IMG/VR virus record: IMGVR_UViG_3300030419_003672
Coordinates: 629 to 42,719 of that record
DNA from: a virus
Length of the DNA: 42,091 nt
Strand: one strand, 5' to 3'
The notes below the pieces were generated by a model that saw only the letters and a program-made list of their open reading frames with translations, did no database searches and had not been told where the DNA came from. Positions 21,721-29,592 of the stretch are shown one piece after another. The translations under genes were made by a program, and so were the position numbers. Position 1 is the first letter of the stretch. Every line of letters begins with the position of its first letter.

Positions 21721-22251
21721 ATGAGCAGAAATGTTCTACTATTAAACGCGAGTGAAGAAATACTAAAAATCATAAATTGGAAAAAGGCTGTTCAGTTACT
21801 AGAAACTGGAAAAGCAAGAAAGCCTTTTGGTTATAAAGAGAAACACAAAATAAGGACGGTTCGTGGGATATATGAACTACCCGCTGCAATCGTCCTTGTT
21901 CGTTATACTAGAATACCTTGGAAAGATACCAAAATTCAACCCACAAGAAAAAATATATTCAGAAGAGATAATTGGACATGTCAGTATTGTGGTTATAAGT
22001 CTAAAGATCCAAAGAAATTAACAATTGATCATGTTCATCCTAAATGCTTAGGTGGTGGTCATCAGTGGACAAATTTAGTTACTGCTTGTCCTAAATGTAA
22101 TAGTAAAAAATCAAATAAACCTCTGAAAAAATGTGGAATGAAACTTATCACCAAACCAAAGAAACCTACTGTCTATGGATTAGAATTAGTTGGCATCGAT
22201 GAGAATGGTAAAGAGTTATGGAAACGATGGTTGGATATACATATACGGTAG
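21721..22251 (+). CDS. HNH endonuclease
   Basis: 176 aa. N-terminal NASEEILKIINWKKAVQLLETGKA is the usual start of this free-standing HNH family. HNH core: CQYC (87-90), TIDHVHP (101-107), NLVTACPKCNSKKSN (118-132), giving a zinc-bound beta-beta-alpha-metal nuclease. May be a homing-type or DNA-processing endonuclease. No intron is seen nearby, so it is free-standing between late genes. Confidence 0.9.
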   Translation: MSRNVLLLNASEEILKIINWKKAVQLLETGKARKPFGYKEKHKIRTVRGIYELPAAIVLVRYTRIPWKDTKIQPTRKNIFRRDNWTCQYCGYKSKDPKKLTIDHVHPKCLGGGHQWTNLVTACPKCNSKKSNKPLKKCGMKLITKPKKPTVYGLELVGIDENGKELWKRWLDIHIR

Positions 22252-22260
22252 GAGATTTAT

Positions 22261-23079
22261 ATGAAAGAAGTATATAAAGATTCAGGATTAGGAAAATGGT
22301 TCGGTGCTGGTGGTAAGGGTGGAACCTCAAAGGGGGGTTGGGATCGCTATAACACCAAGGGTGAAAAGATTGGTAAATGTGGGGACTCTAAACCAGGCGA
22401 AGGTAAACCTAAGTGTTTGTCTGCAACTAAAGCAAGAAAGTTAAGGGCGCAGGGAGGTAAGAAGGCAATCGCAAATGCAGTGAAGAGGAAAAAAGCACAA
22501 GACCCACAGACTGACAGACCAGGCACTGGTAATAAACCTATTAATGTTTCAAATCGTATCGACAAAGACCCAAAGAAAAAAGGCATACAGGATAATCATA
22601 TGAAATCATTTAAACAATTTATAGAAGAGAAAAATAAACCAACAAATCCCTCTGCTTGGTCTGCATGTATATCACAAGCAAAGCAAAAGTTTGATGTTTA
22701 TCCATCTGCATATGCAAATGCTTGGGCTTCAAAATGCTACAAGAAAAAGGGTGGCGGTTGGAAAAAAGTTTCAGATTCTGTCGAACATGATTGTGGTTGT
22801 GTGGATGAAAAATCTGCTGCGTGGCAGCGTAAAGCAGGAAAGAATCCAGAGGGTGGACTTAATGCTAAGGGTCGCAAGTCATATGAACGAGAAAATCCTG
22901 GCAGTGACTTGAAAGCACCAGTGTCTGCCAAGACTGCAAAGAAAAACCCAAAGGGAAAGGCAGCGAAACGACGAAAATCATTCTGTGCAAGAATGGGTGG
23001 AATGCCAGGACCAATGAAAGACCCAAAGACAGGTAAACCTACAAGGAAAGCATTAGCACTTCGTAAATGGGATTGTTAA
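22261..23079 (+). CDS. Three-module Lys-rich virion-internal candidate with an internal capsid-targeting start
   Basis: 272 aa. Module 1 (1-110): KDSGLGKWFGAGG...GWDRYNTKGEKIGKCGD...CLSATKARKL, a small Gly/Lys/Cys domain common in phages (DUF5872-like by recollection). Residue 114 begins MKSFKQFIEE, a capsid-targeting leader in the middle of the frame, with AGGA 7-8 nt before its ATG (22600). Module 2: PSAWSACISQAKQKFDVYPSAYANAWASKCYKKKGG. Module 3: SAAWQRKAGKNPEGGLN...FCARMGGMPGPMKD...ALALRKW (DUF6321-like). Either a fusion of two genes or a dual-start gene. GGAG lies upstream of the first ATG. Confidence 0.75.
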   Translation: MKEVYKDSGLGKWFGAGGKGGTSKGGWDRYNTKGEKIGKCGDSKPGEGKPKCLSATKARKLRAQGGKKAIANAVKRKKAQDPQTDRPGTGNKPINVSNRIDKDPKKKGIQDNHMKSFKQFIEEKNKPTNPSAWSACISQAKQKFDVYPSAYANAWASKCYKKKGGGWKKVSDSVEHDCGCVDEKSAAWQRKAGKNPEGGLNAKGRKSYERENPGSDLKAPVSAKTAKKNPKGKAAKRRKSFCARMGGMPGPMKDPKTGKPTRKALALRKWDC

Positions 23080-24078
23080 GTGAAATCATTCAAGCAATAC
23101 ATCACAGAAGGAAAGTATCCTCCTCGCGTAAAGGGTTGGGGGAACGCAAAGACAGGCAAACTTGTATTGACTCCCATCAAAGGCAAGTATAAACCATATC
23201 ACCAAGAGTTTGCTTCGAATAACTTGCGTAAGTTAGGACTCAAAGAGAAAGATGCAATCAAGTATATTGATGATGTACACACTCCACCGACTGATAATCA
23301 CACGAAAAGAATGTGGAAGAATATACAGGATGGTATACTAGATCGAGACAAGGCCTTCCAACAATTCCTGAACAAGAATGGGTGGTATTCGATTGTAATT
23401 GATAATGGCACAAGTAGTATCGGTGATTACAAAGGTAGTCTAAACAAGTATCATAAGATTGCTGTTGCAATCGACAAGAAATATGGCGACTCAATGTTTC
23501 AGTCCTCATCAGACTACTTTGAAGTCGGTACAGAGGACATCGATAACAAGTACGACTGGAACAATTATATCAAAACCAAGAAGGTTGGAGGTCGAACGGA
23601 AATCGGCAGAACAATGGCACAGTTCAGAGAGAGTTACCTCGCAGAAAAAGCCACTAAACTATCTGCAACCTACCCATATAAAGGTGCCAAATGGGAAGAC
23701 TTTCGTGGTCTAGAGAATCCTACTGAACGAGAGATAAAAGCATTGTTGAAAAAGTCAAGTTTCAATGAGTTAAGATTCGTTGTAGATTCTAAAGGCAAAA
23801 TGTGGGCGTGGGATACAGACGATGCACTCCACGAACCAGTGGTGTATGCGATGACTGGTAAGAAATATGATGGAGACTATGCAAAAGGAATGATTAACTT
23901 TATAGATCCAGACGATCCAGACGATATGGGGTGGGATCTATCTGATGGTAATTTACATGTATTAATTCTCAATAGTCGCATCGGAACAAAGTTTGCACTA
24001 AAAAACAAAACCATGAAAGCACTCGCCAAGCGTATCAATTCAAAGGGTAAAGATAGAATCTGGTGGAAGGATACATGA
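23080..24078 (+). CDS. Capsid-targeted protein, 332 aa, GTG start
   Basis: Begins at GTG directly after the preceding TAA. Leader MKSFKQYITE-G fits an I-x-E prohead cleavage site (I-T-E). The body contains KGWGNAKTGKLVLTPIKGKYKPYHQEF, WYSIVIDNGTSS, a central helix and a C-terminal FVVDSKGKMWAWDTDDALHEPV. I cannot assign a function. Ends ATGA into the ligase-like gene. Placement among leader-bearing genes supports an internal head protein. Confidence 0.7.
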   Translation: MKSFKQYITEGKYPPRVKGWGNAKTGKLVLTPIKGKYKPYHQEFASNNLRKLGLKEKDAIKYIDDVHTPPTDNHTKRMWKNIQDGILDRDKAFQQFLNKNGWYSIVIDNGTSSIGDYKGSLNKYHKIAVAIDKKYGDSMFQSSSDYFEVGTEDIDNKYDWNNYIKTKKVGGRTEIGRTMAQFRESYLAEKATKLSATYPYKGAKWEDFRGLENPTEREIKALLKKSSFNELRFVVDSKGKMWAWDTDDALHEPVVYAMTGKKYDGDYAKGMINFIDPDDPDDMGWDLSDGNLHVLILNSRIGTKFALKNKTMKALAKRINSKGKDRIWWKDT

Positions 24079-25274
24079 AATCATTTAAGCAATACATCCT
24101 ATCAGAAGCAAAGAACACGCACTTAACCCATGCGGCAGATTTATCTTTTGAAGGTTACTCTAGAACACAAGAAGCAATTCGTTTCTTGGAGTCTCTTGTT
24201 GACATGCTTAGAGGAAGTGGTGATAGTAAATTAAACCTAACAAGAAAATGGGACGGTGCGCCTGCAATTATATGCGGCACAAATCCAGAGAATGGAAAAT
24301 TCTTTGTTGGTACGAAGAGCATTTTTAATAAGATACCAAAGATAAACTACACCAATGCAGATATTAATAAAAATCATGGTGGTGGATTAGCAGATAAATT
24401 AAAAGTGGCACTCAAACATTTATCTAGACTTGGAATAAAGGGTATATTGCAAGGTGATTTTCTCTTTGACTCTAGTGACTTGTCATTCAAAAAGATGGAC
24501 GGAGAGAAATATCTAACCTTCACACCAAACACCATAACTTATGCAGTCGGTGAGGGAAAACTACAAGACAGAATTAAAAAGGCGAAGATGGGAATAGTTT
24601 TCCATACCAAATATACAGGTAAAGAATTAAATAACATGAAAGTATCTTTCAACGTAAGTGAATCAGACTTTGGTAAGTCCTCATCTGTATGGGCGATTGA
24701 TGCAGGATATAAGGATGTATCTGGTAAAGCATCATTTACTGAAAAAGAATATACAAAGATAACAAATCTAATTAAGAAAGCAAAAACAAGTGCAAATAAA
24801 GCGAAGAGAGGTTCAAACCTAATTGCAAAAACGCCTGCAATATCTTCGATGATAAACATATACACAAATGCAAAGGTAAAACAGGGTCAATATTCATTTT
24901 CACCAAGAGAGTTTATTGGTTTCGTTGATGATAAGTTGGAGGCAGACGTTGAAAAACTCAAGAGCGAAAAGGGTAAGGTTAGAAAAAGAAAAGCAAAAGA
25001 TGATATGATAAGAAGCATTAGAAGTGTTTCAAAGGATCTTGCCGATGTCTTTCGTTTAAACTCAGATTTACAAAAGTGTGTATTGTTTATTATAAGAAAA
25101 CTCGAAGAAGTACAGTCCCTAAGAACATTCATTAAGACAGCAAATGGATATAAGGTAACAAGAGATGAAGGTTTTGTTGCAAGTGATAGAGTCGGTTCTG
25201 CTGTGAAGTTAGTGGATAGATTAGAATTTTCAAGAGCCAATTTTACAGTTGATAAAAATTGGGTGAAAGGATAA
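24075..25274 (+). CDS. Capsid-targeted nucleotidyltransferase/ligase-like protein (DUF6267-like)
   Basis: 399 aa starting MKSFKQYILSE-A at 24075 (GGAAGG 4 nt upstream; ATGA overlap). After the leader comes NTHLTHAADLSFEG, then LTRKWDGAPAI with Lys58-x-Asp60-Gly61, which matches motif I (KxDG) of the ATP/NAD ligase and capping superfamily. Later GILQGDFLFDSSDL and GIVFHTKYTG could be motifs III and IV. A Lys-rich C-terminus follows. Such proteins are widespread in T4-like cyanophages (recollection). The leader implies packaging in the capsid, so a ligase-like protein may be injected with the DNA (inference). Confidence 0.75.
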   Translation: MKSFKQYILSEAKNTHLTHAADLSFEGYSRTQEAIRFLESLVDMLRGSGDSKLNLTRKWDGAPAIICGTNPENGKFFVGTKSIFNKIPKINYTNADINKNHGGGLADKLKVALKHLSRLGIKGILQGDFLFDSSDLSFKKMDGEKYLTFTPNTITYAVGEGKLQDRIKKAKMGIVFHTKYTGKELNNMKVSFNVSESDFGKSSSVWAIDAGYKDVSGKASFTEKEYTKITNLIKKAKTSANKAKRGSNLIAKTPAISSMINIYTNAKVKQGQYSFSPREFIGFVDDKLEADVEKLKSEKGKVRKRKAKDDMIRSIRSVSKDLADVFRLNSDLQKCVLFIIRKLEEVQSLRTFIKTANGYKVTRDEGFVASDRVGSAVKLVDRLEFSRANFTVDKNWVKG

Positions 25275-25277
25275 AAT

Positions 25278-25622
25278 ATGAAAAAAGAAGAAGTGAATAA
25301 AAAAAATAGTAACACATGGACAAGAATAAATGATGACTCCAAGAAAAAACAATGGAGAAAGAAATTCATAGAGAAATTTGGTGGATCATTCAAACAAGTG
25401 AGTAGATTATATGTTGAATGGCAAGAAGATACACCAAAAACAGAGGAAAAACCTAAAGAAAGAATAATTTCTTTAATAAATCCTCAAGGAGAGGTAGTTG
25501 AAATACAAAACTTTACTAAATACTGTAGAGAAAACGATCTAAGCAGATCTGCACTATATGAAGTTATGCGAGGATCAAGAAAACAACACAAAGGCTACAC
25601 AGCCAAACTAAAAGGAGAATGA
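25278..25622 (+). CDS. Small protein with NUMOD/IENR-like DNA-binding repeat, 114 aa
   Basis: Lys-rich N-terminus with WRKKFIEKFGGSFKQVSRLY, then ISLINPQGEVVEIQNFTKYCRENDLSRSALYEVMRGSRKQHKGY, the pattern of a nuclease-associated modular HTH (NUMOD1/IENR1: NPxGE...F..F..CREN.L....L..V..G....HKG). No catalytic domain is attached, so it may be a remnant of a homing endonuclease or a DNA-binding accessory. Confidence 0.7.
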   Translation: MKKEEVNKKNSNTWTRINDDSKKKQWRKKFIEKFGGSFKQVSRLYVEWQEDTPKTEEKPKERIISLINPQGEVVEIQNFTKYCRENDLSRSALYEVMRGSRKQHKGYTAKLKGE

Positions 25623-25623
25623 C

Positions 25624-25758
25624 ATGACGACTTTAGCGGTTTTAGATTCATTTTTAGGTACACTTTGGTTCTCGATTTTAGTTTTTATAGCAGGGGCATT
25701 TCTCGGCGCACCACTTTGGAAGTATCTTAGTAAACATCTTCCTTGGAATAAACAGTAG
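25624..25758 (+). CDS. Tiny membrane protein, 44 aa
   Basis: MTTLAVLDSFLGTLWFSILV... One membrane helix (about 10-32, ending GAFLGAPLW), then a short basic end. AAAGGAG is 7 nt upstream. Its stop codon lies in the stem of the structured RNA that follows. Function unknown. Confidence 0.55.
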   Translation: MTTLAVLDSFLGTLWFSILVFIAGAFLGAPLWKYLSKHLPWNKQ

Positions 25759-25883
25759 ATAATAGTCTACTGCTCTTCCATTGAATTGAGTATCAATTAC
25801 TAGGAGGAGGTGATCCGAAAACTTAAAAAATACAGGAAAGCAGTAGGCTTAAAGAAGGCTCGGAAACGGGCCTTCTTCTTTTT
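25753..25883 (+). ncRNA. Candidate structured RNA with a 12-nt complement of the 16S rRNA 3' end
   Basis: A gene-free 155-bp stretch. CAGTAGA (25753-25759) can pair with TCTACTG (25766-25772); alternatively TCTACTGC (25766-25773) pairs with GCAGTAGG (25840-25847), a mutually exclusive fold. Between lie the hairpin AATTGAGTATCAATT, then AGGAGGTGATCC at 25805-25816, an exact complement of the conserved bacterial 16S tail GGATCACCTCCT. The end is an intrinsic terminator. The only frame is a 25-codon GTG frame with no proper ribosome spacing. RNA nature is inference. Confidence 0.45.
25852..25883 (+). terminator. Intrinsic terminator
   Basis: AAGAAGGC (25852-25859) pairs with GCCTTCTT (25870-25877), with a short inner loop, followed by CTTTTT. 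Ends upstream transcripts just before the late promoter at 25883. Confidence 0.8.
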
Positions 25884-25890
25884 ATAAATA
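25883..25890 (+). promoter_or_regulatory. T4-type late promoter TATAAATA
   Basis: Exact TATAAATA, 25 bp before the ATG at 25915, directly following the terminator; it isolates expression of the large mosaic gene from upstream transcription. Confidence 0.75.
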
Positions 25891-25914
25891 TAATGTACTA
25901 AAAAGGAACTTATT

Positions 25915-28236
25915 ATGTCAGTAGCAGTATTTACATTTGGAAGGTTCAATCCCCCCACAAATGGTCATGGGGTATTAGCAGATAAAATTAAATCTGTTGC
26001 AAGAAGATCTGGTGGGAAACCTTTTATTTTTACTGGTCATAGTAAAGATGCAAAAAAGAATCCACTCGACTATAAATCAAAAATAAAATATATGTCAAAA
26101 GCATTTCGTGGTGTGGATGTGGTAAACGATGCATCTATACGAACTATATTTGATGCTTTGAAGTATCTCGACAAGAAGAACTACGAAGAGGTGAAATTAG
26201 TCGTGGGTTCGGATAGGGTTCCTGAATTTAGAAAACTATTAAAAAAATACCTCAAGGACTACGGATTCACTGAGTTTGAAGTAGTTTCTGCTGGCGAAAG
26301 AGATCCCGATGCAGAGGGCGTCAAGGGAATGTCTGCATCAAAGATGAGAGCAGCGGTTGCACGAAACGATTATGATTCTTTTCTTCTAGGTTGTCCCAAA
26401 GGTCTTTCAAAGAAAGACTGCTTACAGATGTTCAATGATGTGAAAAAGGGTATGGGTGTAAGTGAATCTATTAATGAAGAGTTGTGGTTTAATTATGAGG
26501 AATTTGAACAATTCTGTGAAAGAACCATGAGTCTTGCTGCCAGAAAAAAGATGGCAAGAGTTGCGAGAAGAACAGCAAAGAAAAGAGCAAGAACTCGAAA
26601 GAGAAAAGAGAAGTTTAGAAAGACGGATGATAAACTAAAGACATTAGCAAAAAAACAGGCGAAGATGAAACTTCGTCAAAAGATGTTAGGTGACAAGCAT
26701 TGGGGTGATCTTTCTATCGGTGCAAGACAAAAGATTGATAATATGCTTCAGAAGAAAGCAAAGAAAATAGAAAAAATGTCTAAGAAACTATACCCAGCCG
26801 TCAAAAAACAAGAACGAGAAAGAATTCAAAATCTTAGAAATCCAGGACCATCTGATCAAAAAGAAGGAAAAGAACTTCTACGAGAACCAGAGATCTACGA
26901 CAGATTAGTATCACAGTTAAAAGCAAAAGGAAAAAGCGACGATGCTGCTCATGCTATTGCTACATCTCAACTACAAAAGCACGGAATTCTTAAAAAGGGT
27001 ACTAGAGAATTGACTGATAAAGGTAGAGAACGAAACTCAATGTCTGCCTCTGAAAGAGCAAAAGACAGAGCAGCCAAGAAGGATGGAAAATCTCCCGAAG
27101 ACTATGAATATAACAAGAAAACAAACATTGCAACTCAAAAGGAAGAACTAATGAAAGAGTATTCTGAAGAAAAACCACTCTTAAAGTGGATGGAAGTTTT
27201 TAGATCTGAACTCAAGAAGGGTGGTTCGTCTTACAAGAAGGTAGATCCAGTGGATGCTCTTAAACTATATTATAAGGGTGTTGATCCAAAAAAAGCAGCA
27301 GCCCAACTCAAAGAATCCGTTGAACTGGATGAAGGACTACCTTCATATAGTTATCCAACCTTCAAAGAAATACAATCAAAAGGCAAGAAACTTGGCGATT
27401 GGATGGGTAAATCCTACTATGAATATGATGGTAGTGTGTGGATGCTCAAGAATGGTAGAGCATCGAACCAAGGATCAGTTGCACAAGCAAAGAAGAAATT
27501 CAACAAATCTCTTCTCAAGAATCTAAATTTTGAATCCGTTGAAGTAGATGAAGCATGTTGGGATACACATGTACAAAAAGGAATGAAGAAAAAAGGCGGT
27601 AAGATGGTTCCGAATTGTGTTCCTAAAAGCGTTACAGATGCAGTTGAAGAAGATACTTTCAAGAAGAAAGCAGTTAGAGATGTGGAAGCAAAATTTAAAC
27701 CACAGGCTGACGCTCTAAAGAAAAAACTTGAAACAGAAAGAAAGAAACGAGATTCGATAAAAGTTATATCAAAGCATACTTCAGCAAGAGATGCTGCTCG
27801 TAAGAAAAAAGAAGAGGCTGATAAAAAATTAGCAGCGATAAGAGCGAAATTAGCAGCCGCCCGTGCTAATTCTATAAGGGGCAGAAGTCAAAATACGGAT
27901 AAACCTAGTGATGTAGAAGAAAATCATGCATCTTTGAAGGATCGTCGTGCTTATTTGAAAAAAACTGTTGCAGATAGAACTGCAAGAGTTCTTGCAAGAA
28001 GAGAAATGATCAAAAAAGGAAAAGCAAAAGTTGGTGATGGTAAAGATGTAGATCATAGGGATGGAAATCCTCAAAACAATTCGAATGGAAACCTTCGGAT
28101 GATGGATGTTAACACCAATAGAAGCAGAAACAATAACAAACAACACGAAGAACACGGCGCGGGAGATGAAGGTACAGACAAACTTCTTAAAAAATATCGT
28201 AAAGACACTCCGTACTCACAGGATAATAAAGGTTGA
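25915..28236 (+). CDS. Mosaic virion-internal candidate: nucleotidyltransferase head, SVELDE sites, HNH-like tail
   Basis: 773 aa. Residues 1-150 are a cytidylyltransferase/NMNAT-like domain: FGRFNPPTNGH (T/HxGH at 15-18), VGSDRVPEF and GMSASKMRAAV, the equivalent of the ISSTxxR motif. Then a long Arg/Lys helix region (AARKKMARVARRTAKKRARTRKRK), YDRLVSQLKAKGKSDDAAHAIA and MSASERAKDRAAK (modules seen in other phages), ESVELDE at 467, YYEYDGSVWML, ESVEVDE at 540, CWDTHVQKGMKKKGGKMVPNC, and a C-terminal HNH-like DVDHRDGNPQNNSNGNLRMM. LDE/VDE sites fit gp21-type processing. Likely packaged; catalytic roles of the ends unproven. Confidence 0.78.
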   Translation: MSVAVFTFGRFNPPTNGHGVLADKIKSVARRSGGKPFIFTGHSKDAKKNPLDYKSKIKYMSKAFRGVDVVNDASIRTIFDALKYLDKKNYEEVKLVVGSDRVPEFRKLLKKYLKDYGFTEFEVVSAGERDPDAEGVKGMSASKMRAAVARNDYDSFLLGCPKGLSKKDCLQMFNDVKKGMGVSESINEELWFNYEEFEQFCERTMSLAARKKMARVARRTAKKRARTRKRKEKFRKTDDKLKTLAKKQAKMKLRQKMLGDKHWGDLSIGARQKIDNMLQKKAKKIEKMSKKLYPAVKKQERERIQNLRNPGPSDQKEGKELLREPEIYDRLVSQLKAKGKSDDAAHAIATSQLQKHGILKKGTRELTDKGRERNSMSASERAKDRAAKKDGKSPEDYEYNKKTNIATQKEELMKEYSEEKPLLKWMEVFRSELKKGGSSYKKVDPVDALKLYYKGVDPKKAAAQLKESVELDEGLPSYSYPTFKEIQSKGKKLGDWMGKSYYEYDGSVWMLKNGRASNQGSVAQAKKKFNKSLLKNLNFESVEVDEACWDTHVQKGMKKKGGKMVPNCVPKSVTDAVEEDTFKKKAVRDVEAKFKPQADALKKKLETERKKRDSIKVISKHTSARDAARKKKEEADKKLAAIRAKLAAARANSIRGRSQNTDKPSDVEENHASLKDRRAYLKKTVADRTARVLARREMIKKGKAKVGDGKDVDHRDGNPQNNSNGNLRMMDVNTNRSRNNNKQHEEHGAGDEGTDKLLKKYRKDTPYSQDNKG
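27313..27555 (+). repeat. Two further SVELDE/SVEVDE repeats
   Basis: The copy at 27313-27333 is identical to those in the gene at 16683; the copy at 27532-27552 encodes SVEVDE with base changes. Each is followed by a Gly or Ala codon. Confidence 0.8.
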
Positions 28237-28892
28237 ATGGGGTAAATAATATAGATCTCTTTGGTTCATGGGTAGAACTTGGTATGGTAATCGCTGCGAT
28301 TGCTTGTGGTTTTCTAATATCATTACCCTCCATTATTAGGTGGAGAAAAAACATATCAAGTAGAAAAAAGGATCTACATTATCCTTCAAGTTTTAATTGG
28401 GACATTCATACAACGGTACATGAAATACTTACCGAGTTAAGAGTTCAAACTGACTCTGCCAGAAGTCAAATAATACAATTTCATAATGGTGGTCATTTTC
28501 TGGATGGAATATCCATGAAAAAAATGACATGTACTCATGAGTCAATCAATATTGGGGTTTCTGGTGAAGGAGACAGAAAAAAAGACCTAGCGATCACCAT
28601 GTTTTTACCTTTATTAAATCTGGTCAAAGAAAACACAGCAAAAATTCATATAACAAGTTCTTTCCCTGATACATATTGTAAAAAATTTATGGAAACATCA
28701 TCTGTTATAGCATTTTCTACCCTACCAATCAGAAATAATAACAATATAGTTGGTTATCTAATGTGTCAGTGGTGTAGTTGGAATAAAGCAGACGCCATAG
28801 ATGAAATTTCGATTGAAAATGAGATGGAATCTGCAAGAAATCGAATAGAAATATATCTAGGACAGCAACTTAAAAAAAACATAAATATATAA
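28233..28892 (+). CDS. Membrane-anchored protein with possible GAF-like domain, 219 aa
   Basis: Starts at TTG overlapping the previous stop (TTGA); the only in-frame ATG downstream would cut into the membrane helix. One membrane segment at about residues 14-33 (VELGMVIAAIACGFLISLPS). Cytoplasmic part: ELRVQTDSARSQIIQFHNGGHFLDGISMKKMTCTHESINIGVSGEG, then FSTLPIRNNNNIVGYLMCQW, a layout like GAF sensor domains. I recall the QFHNGGxFLDGxSMKKxxxTHES pattern in other marine phages. Function unknown. Confidence 0.65.
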   Translation: MNGVNNIDLFGSWVELGMVIAAIACGFLISLPSIIRWRKNISSRKKDLHYPSSFNWDIHTTVHEILTELRVQTDSARSQIIQFHNGGHFLDGISMKKMTCTHESINIGVSGEGDRKKDLAITMFLPLLNLVKENTAKIHITSSFPDTYCKKFMETSSVIAFSTLPIRNNNNIVGYLMCQWCSWNKADAIDEISIENEMESARNRIEIYLGQQLKKNINI

Positions 28893-28905
28893 AAAGGAGA
28901 TAAAC

Positions 28906-29118
28906 ATGCCTAATTTTAATAACTCAACACTAAATGACCAGACATTTCAAAGGAATGATAGAGTAGGAAGATCATGGAGAAAAAGATACGTCAAGGAAAA
29001 TGGCGGAAAGTTTGTTAGATCTGGAGATACTTGGTCGTGGGGTGACGGAACCACAAAAAAGGTTTCTGCTCCAAAAAAGGTATCCTCAAGAAAGGTATCC
29101 AAAAATGAAGACGTTTAA
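28906..29118 (+). CDS. Small basic protein, 70 aa
   Basis: MPNFNNSTLNDQTFQRNDRV...; AAGGAG is 6 nt upstream. Lys/Ser-rich repeat-like end (KKVSAPKKVSSRKVSK). Compact WRKRYVKENGGKFVRSGDTWSWGDG segment may be a small domain. Overlaps the next gene by 14 nt. Possibly a DNA-contacting internal protein. Confidence 0.6.
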   Translation: MPNFNNSTLNDQTFQRNDRVGRSWRKRYVKENGGKFVRSGDTWSWGDGTTKKVSAPKKVSSRKVSKNEDV

Positions 29119-29587
29119 TGAAATTAAAAAGAATGTATTAGAAGATTATAATGCATGGGGAAGCAGAAATCGTTCTGCGTTGAGTGACTTTGGAACCCAT
29201 AGAGTAGAATTTGATGAACAGGTTTTTCGTATTAATATCTTTCTAGAAAACTACTTTGATAGACCTATATTAGATTCTGTGAGTGCATTTAATCAATTAA
29301 GAGCAAAATTGAATATTGTGGCACTCGATTTCAAGGTTGATCCTGAAGCAGTAAAGACAGAAGGAAAATTTGAATTCCCAGTAACCAGACATGGTGGTTC
29401 ATTTGGCACAACACCAGATCATGATCTCTCTACGGGATTTTATAAAGATGATGGAATTCGTGGAATGTCCATGTCTATCGTGGGTGAGGTAAAAATGGAA
29501 GACACAGGATATTCAATCAAAGCAAAATTAACTCAGGTTGCAGACAAAACAGACGAATATAAACCAGAGCCTGTAGACAGAGAATAA
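29105..29587 (+). CDS. Hypothetical late protein with leader-like N-terminus, 160 aa
   Basis: Start at 29105, MKTFNEIKKNVLE-D, weakly similar to the capsid-targeting leaders (V-L-E rather than L/I-x-E). Body beta-rich: THRVEFDEQVFRINIFLENYFD, LNIVALDFKVDPEAVKTEG, MSMSIVGEVKMEDTGYSIKAKL. A longer frame to 29000 overlaps the upstream gene and has no ribosome site. Probably virion-associated. Confidence 0.6.
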   Translation: MKTFNEIKKNVLEDYNAWGSRNRSALSDFGTHRVEFDEQVFRINIFLENYFDRPILDSVSAFNQLRAKLNIVALDFKVDPEAVKTEGKFEFPVTRHGGSFGTTPDHDLSTGFYKDDGIRGMSMSIVGEVKMEDTGYSIKAKLTQVADKTDEYKPEPVDRE

Positions 29588-29592
29588 GGAAA

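Noticed and set aside
25810-25887. 25-codon GTG frame (basic peptide) at the 16S-complement element
   Set aside because: The ribosome-binding stretch overlaps the start codon with no spacing, and the frame runs through a terminator hairpin.
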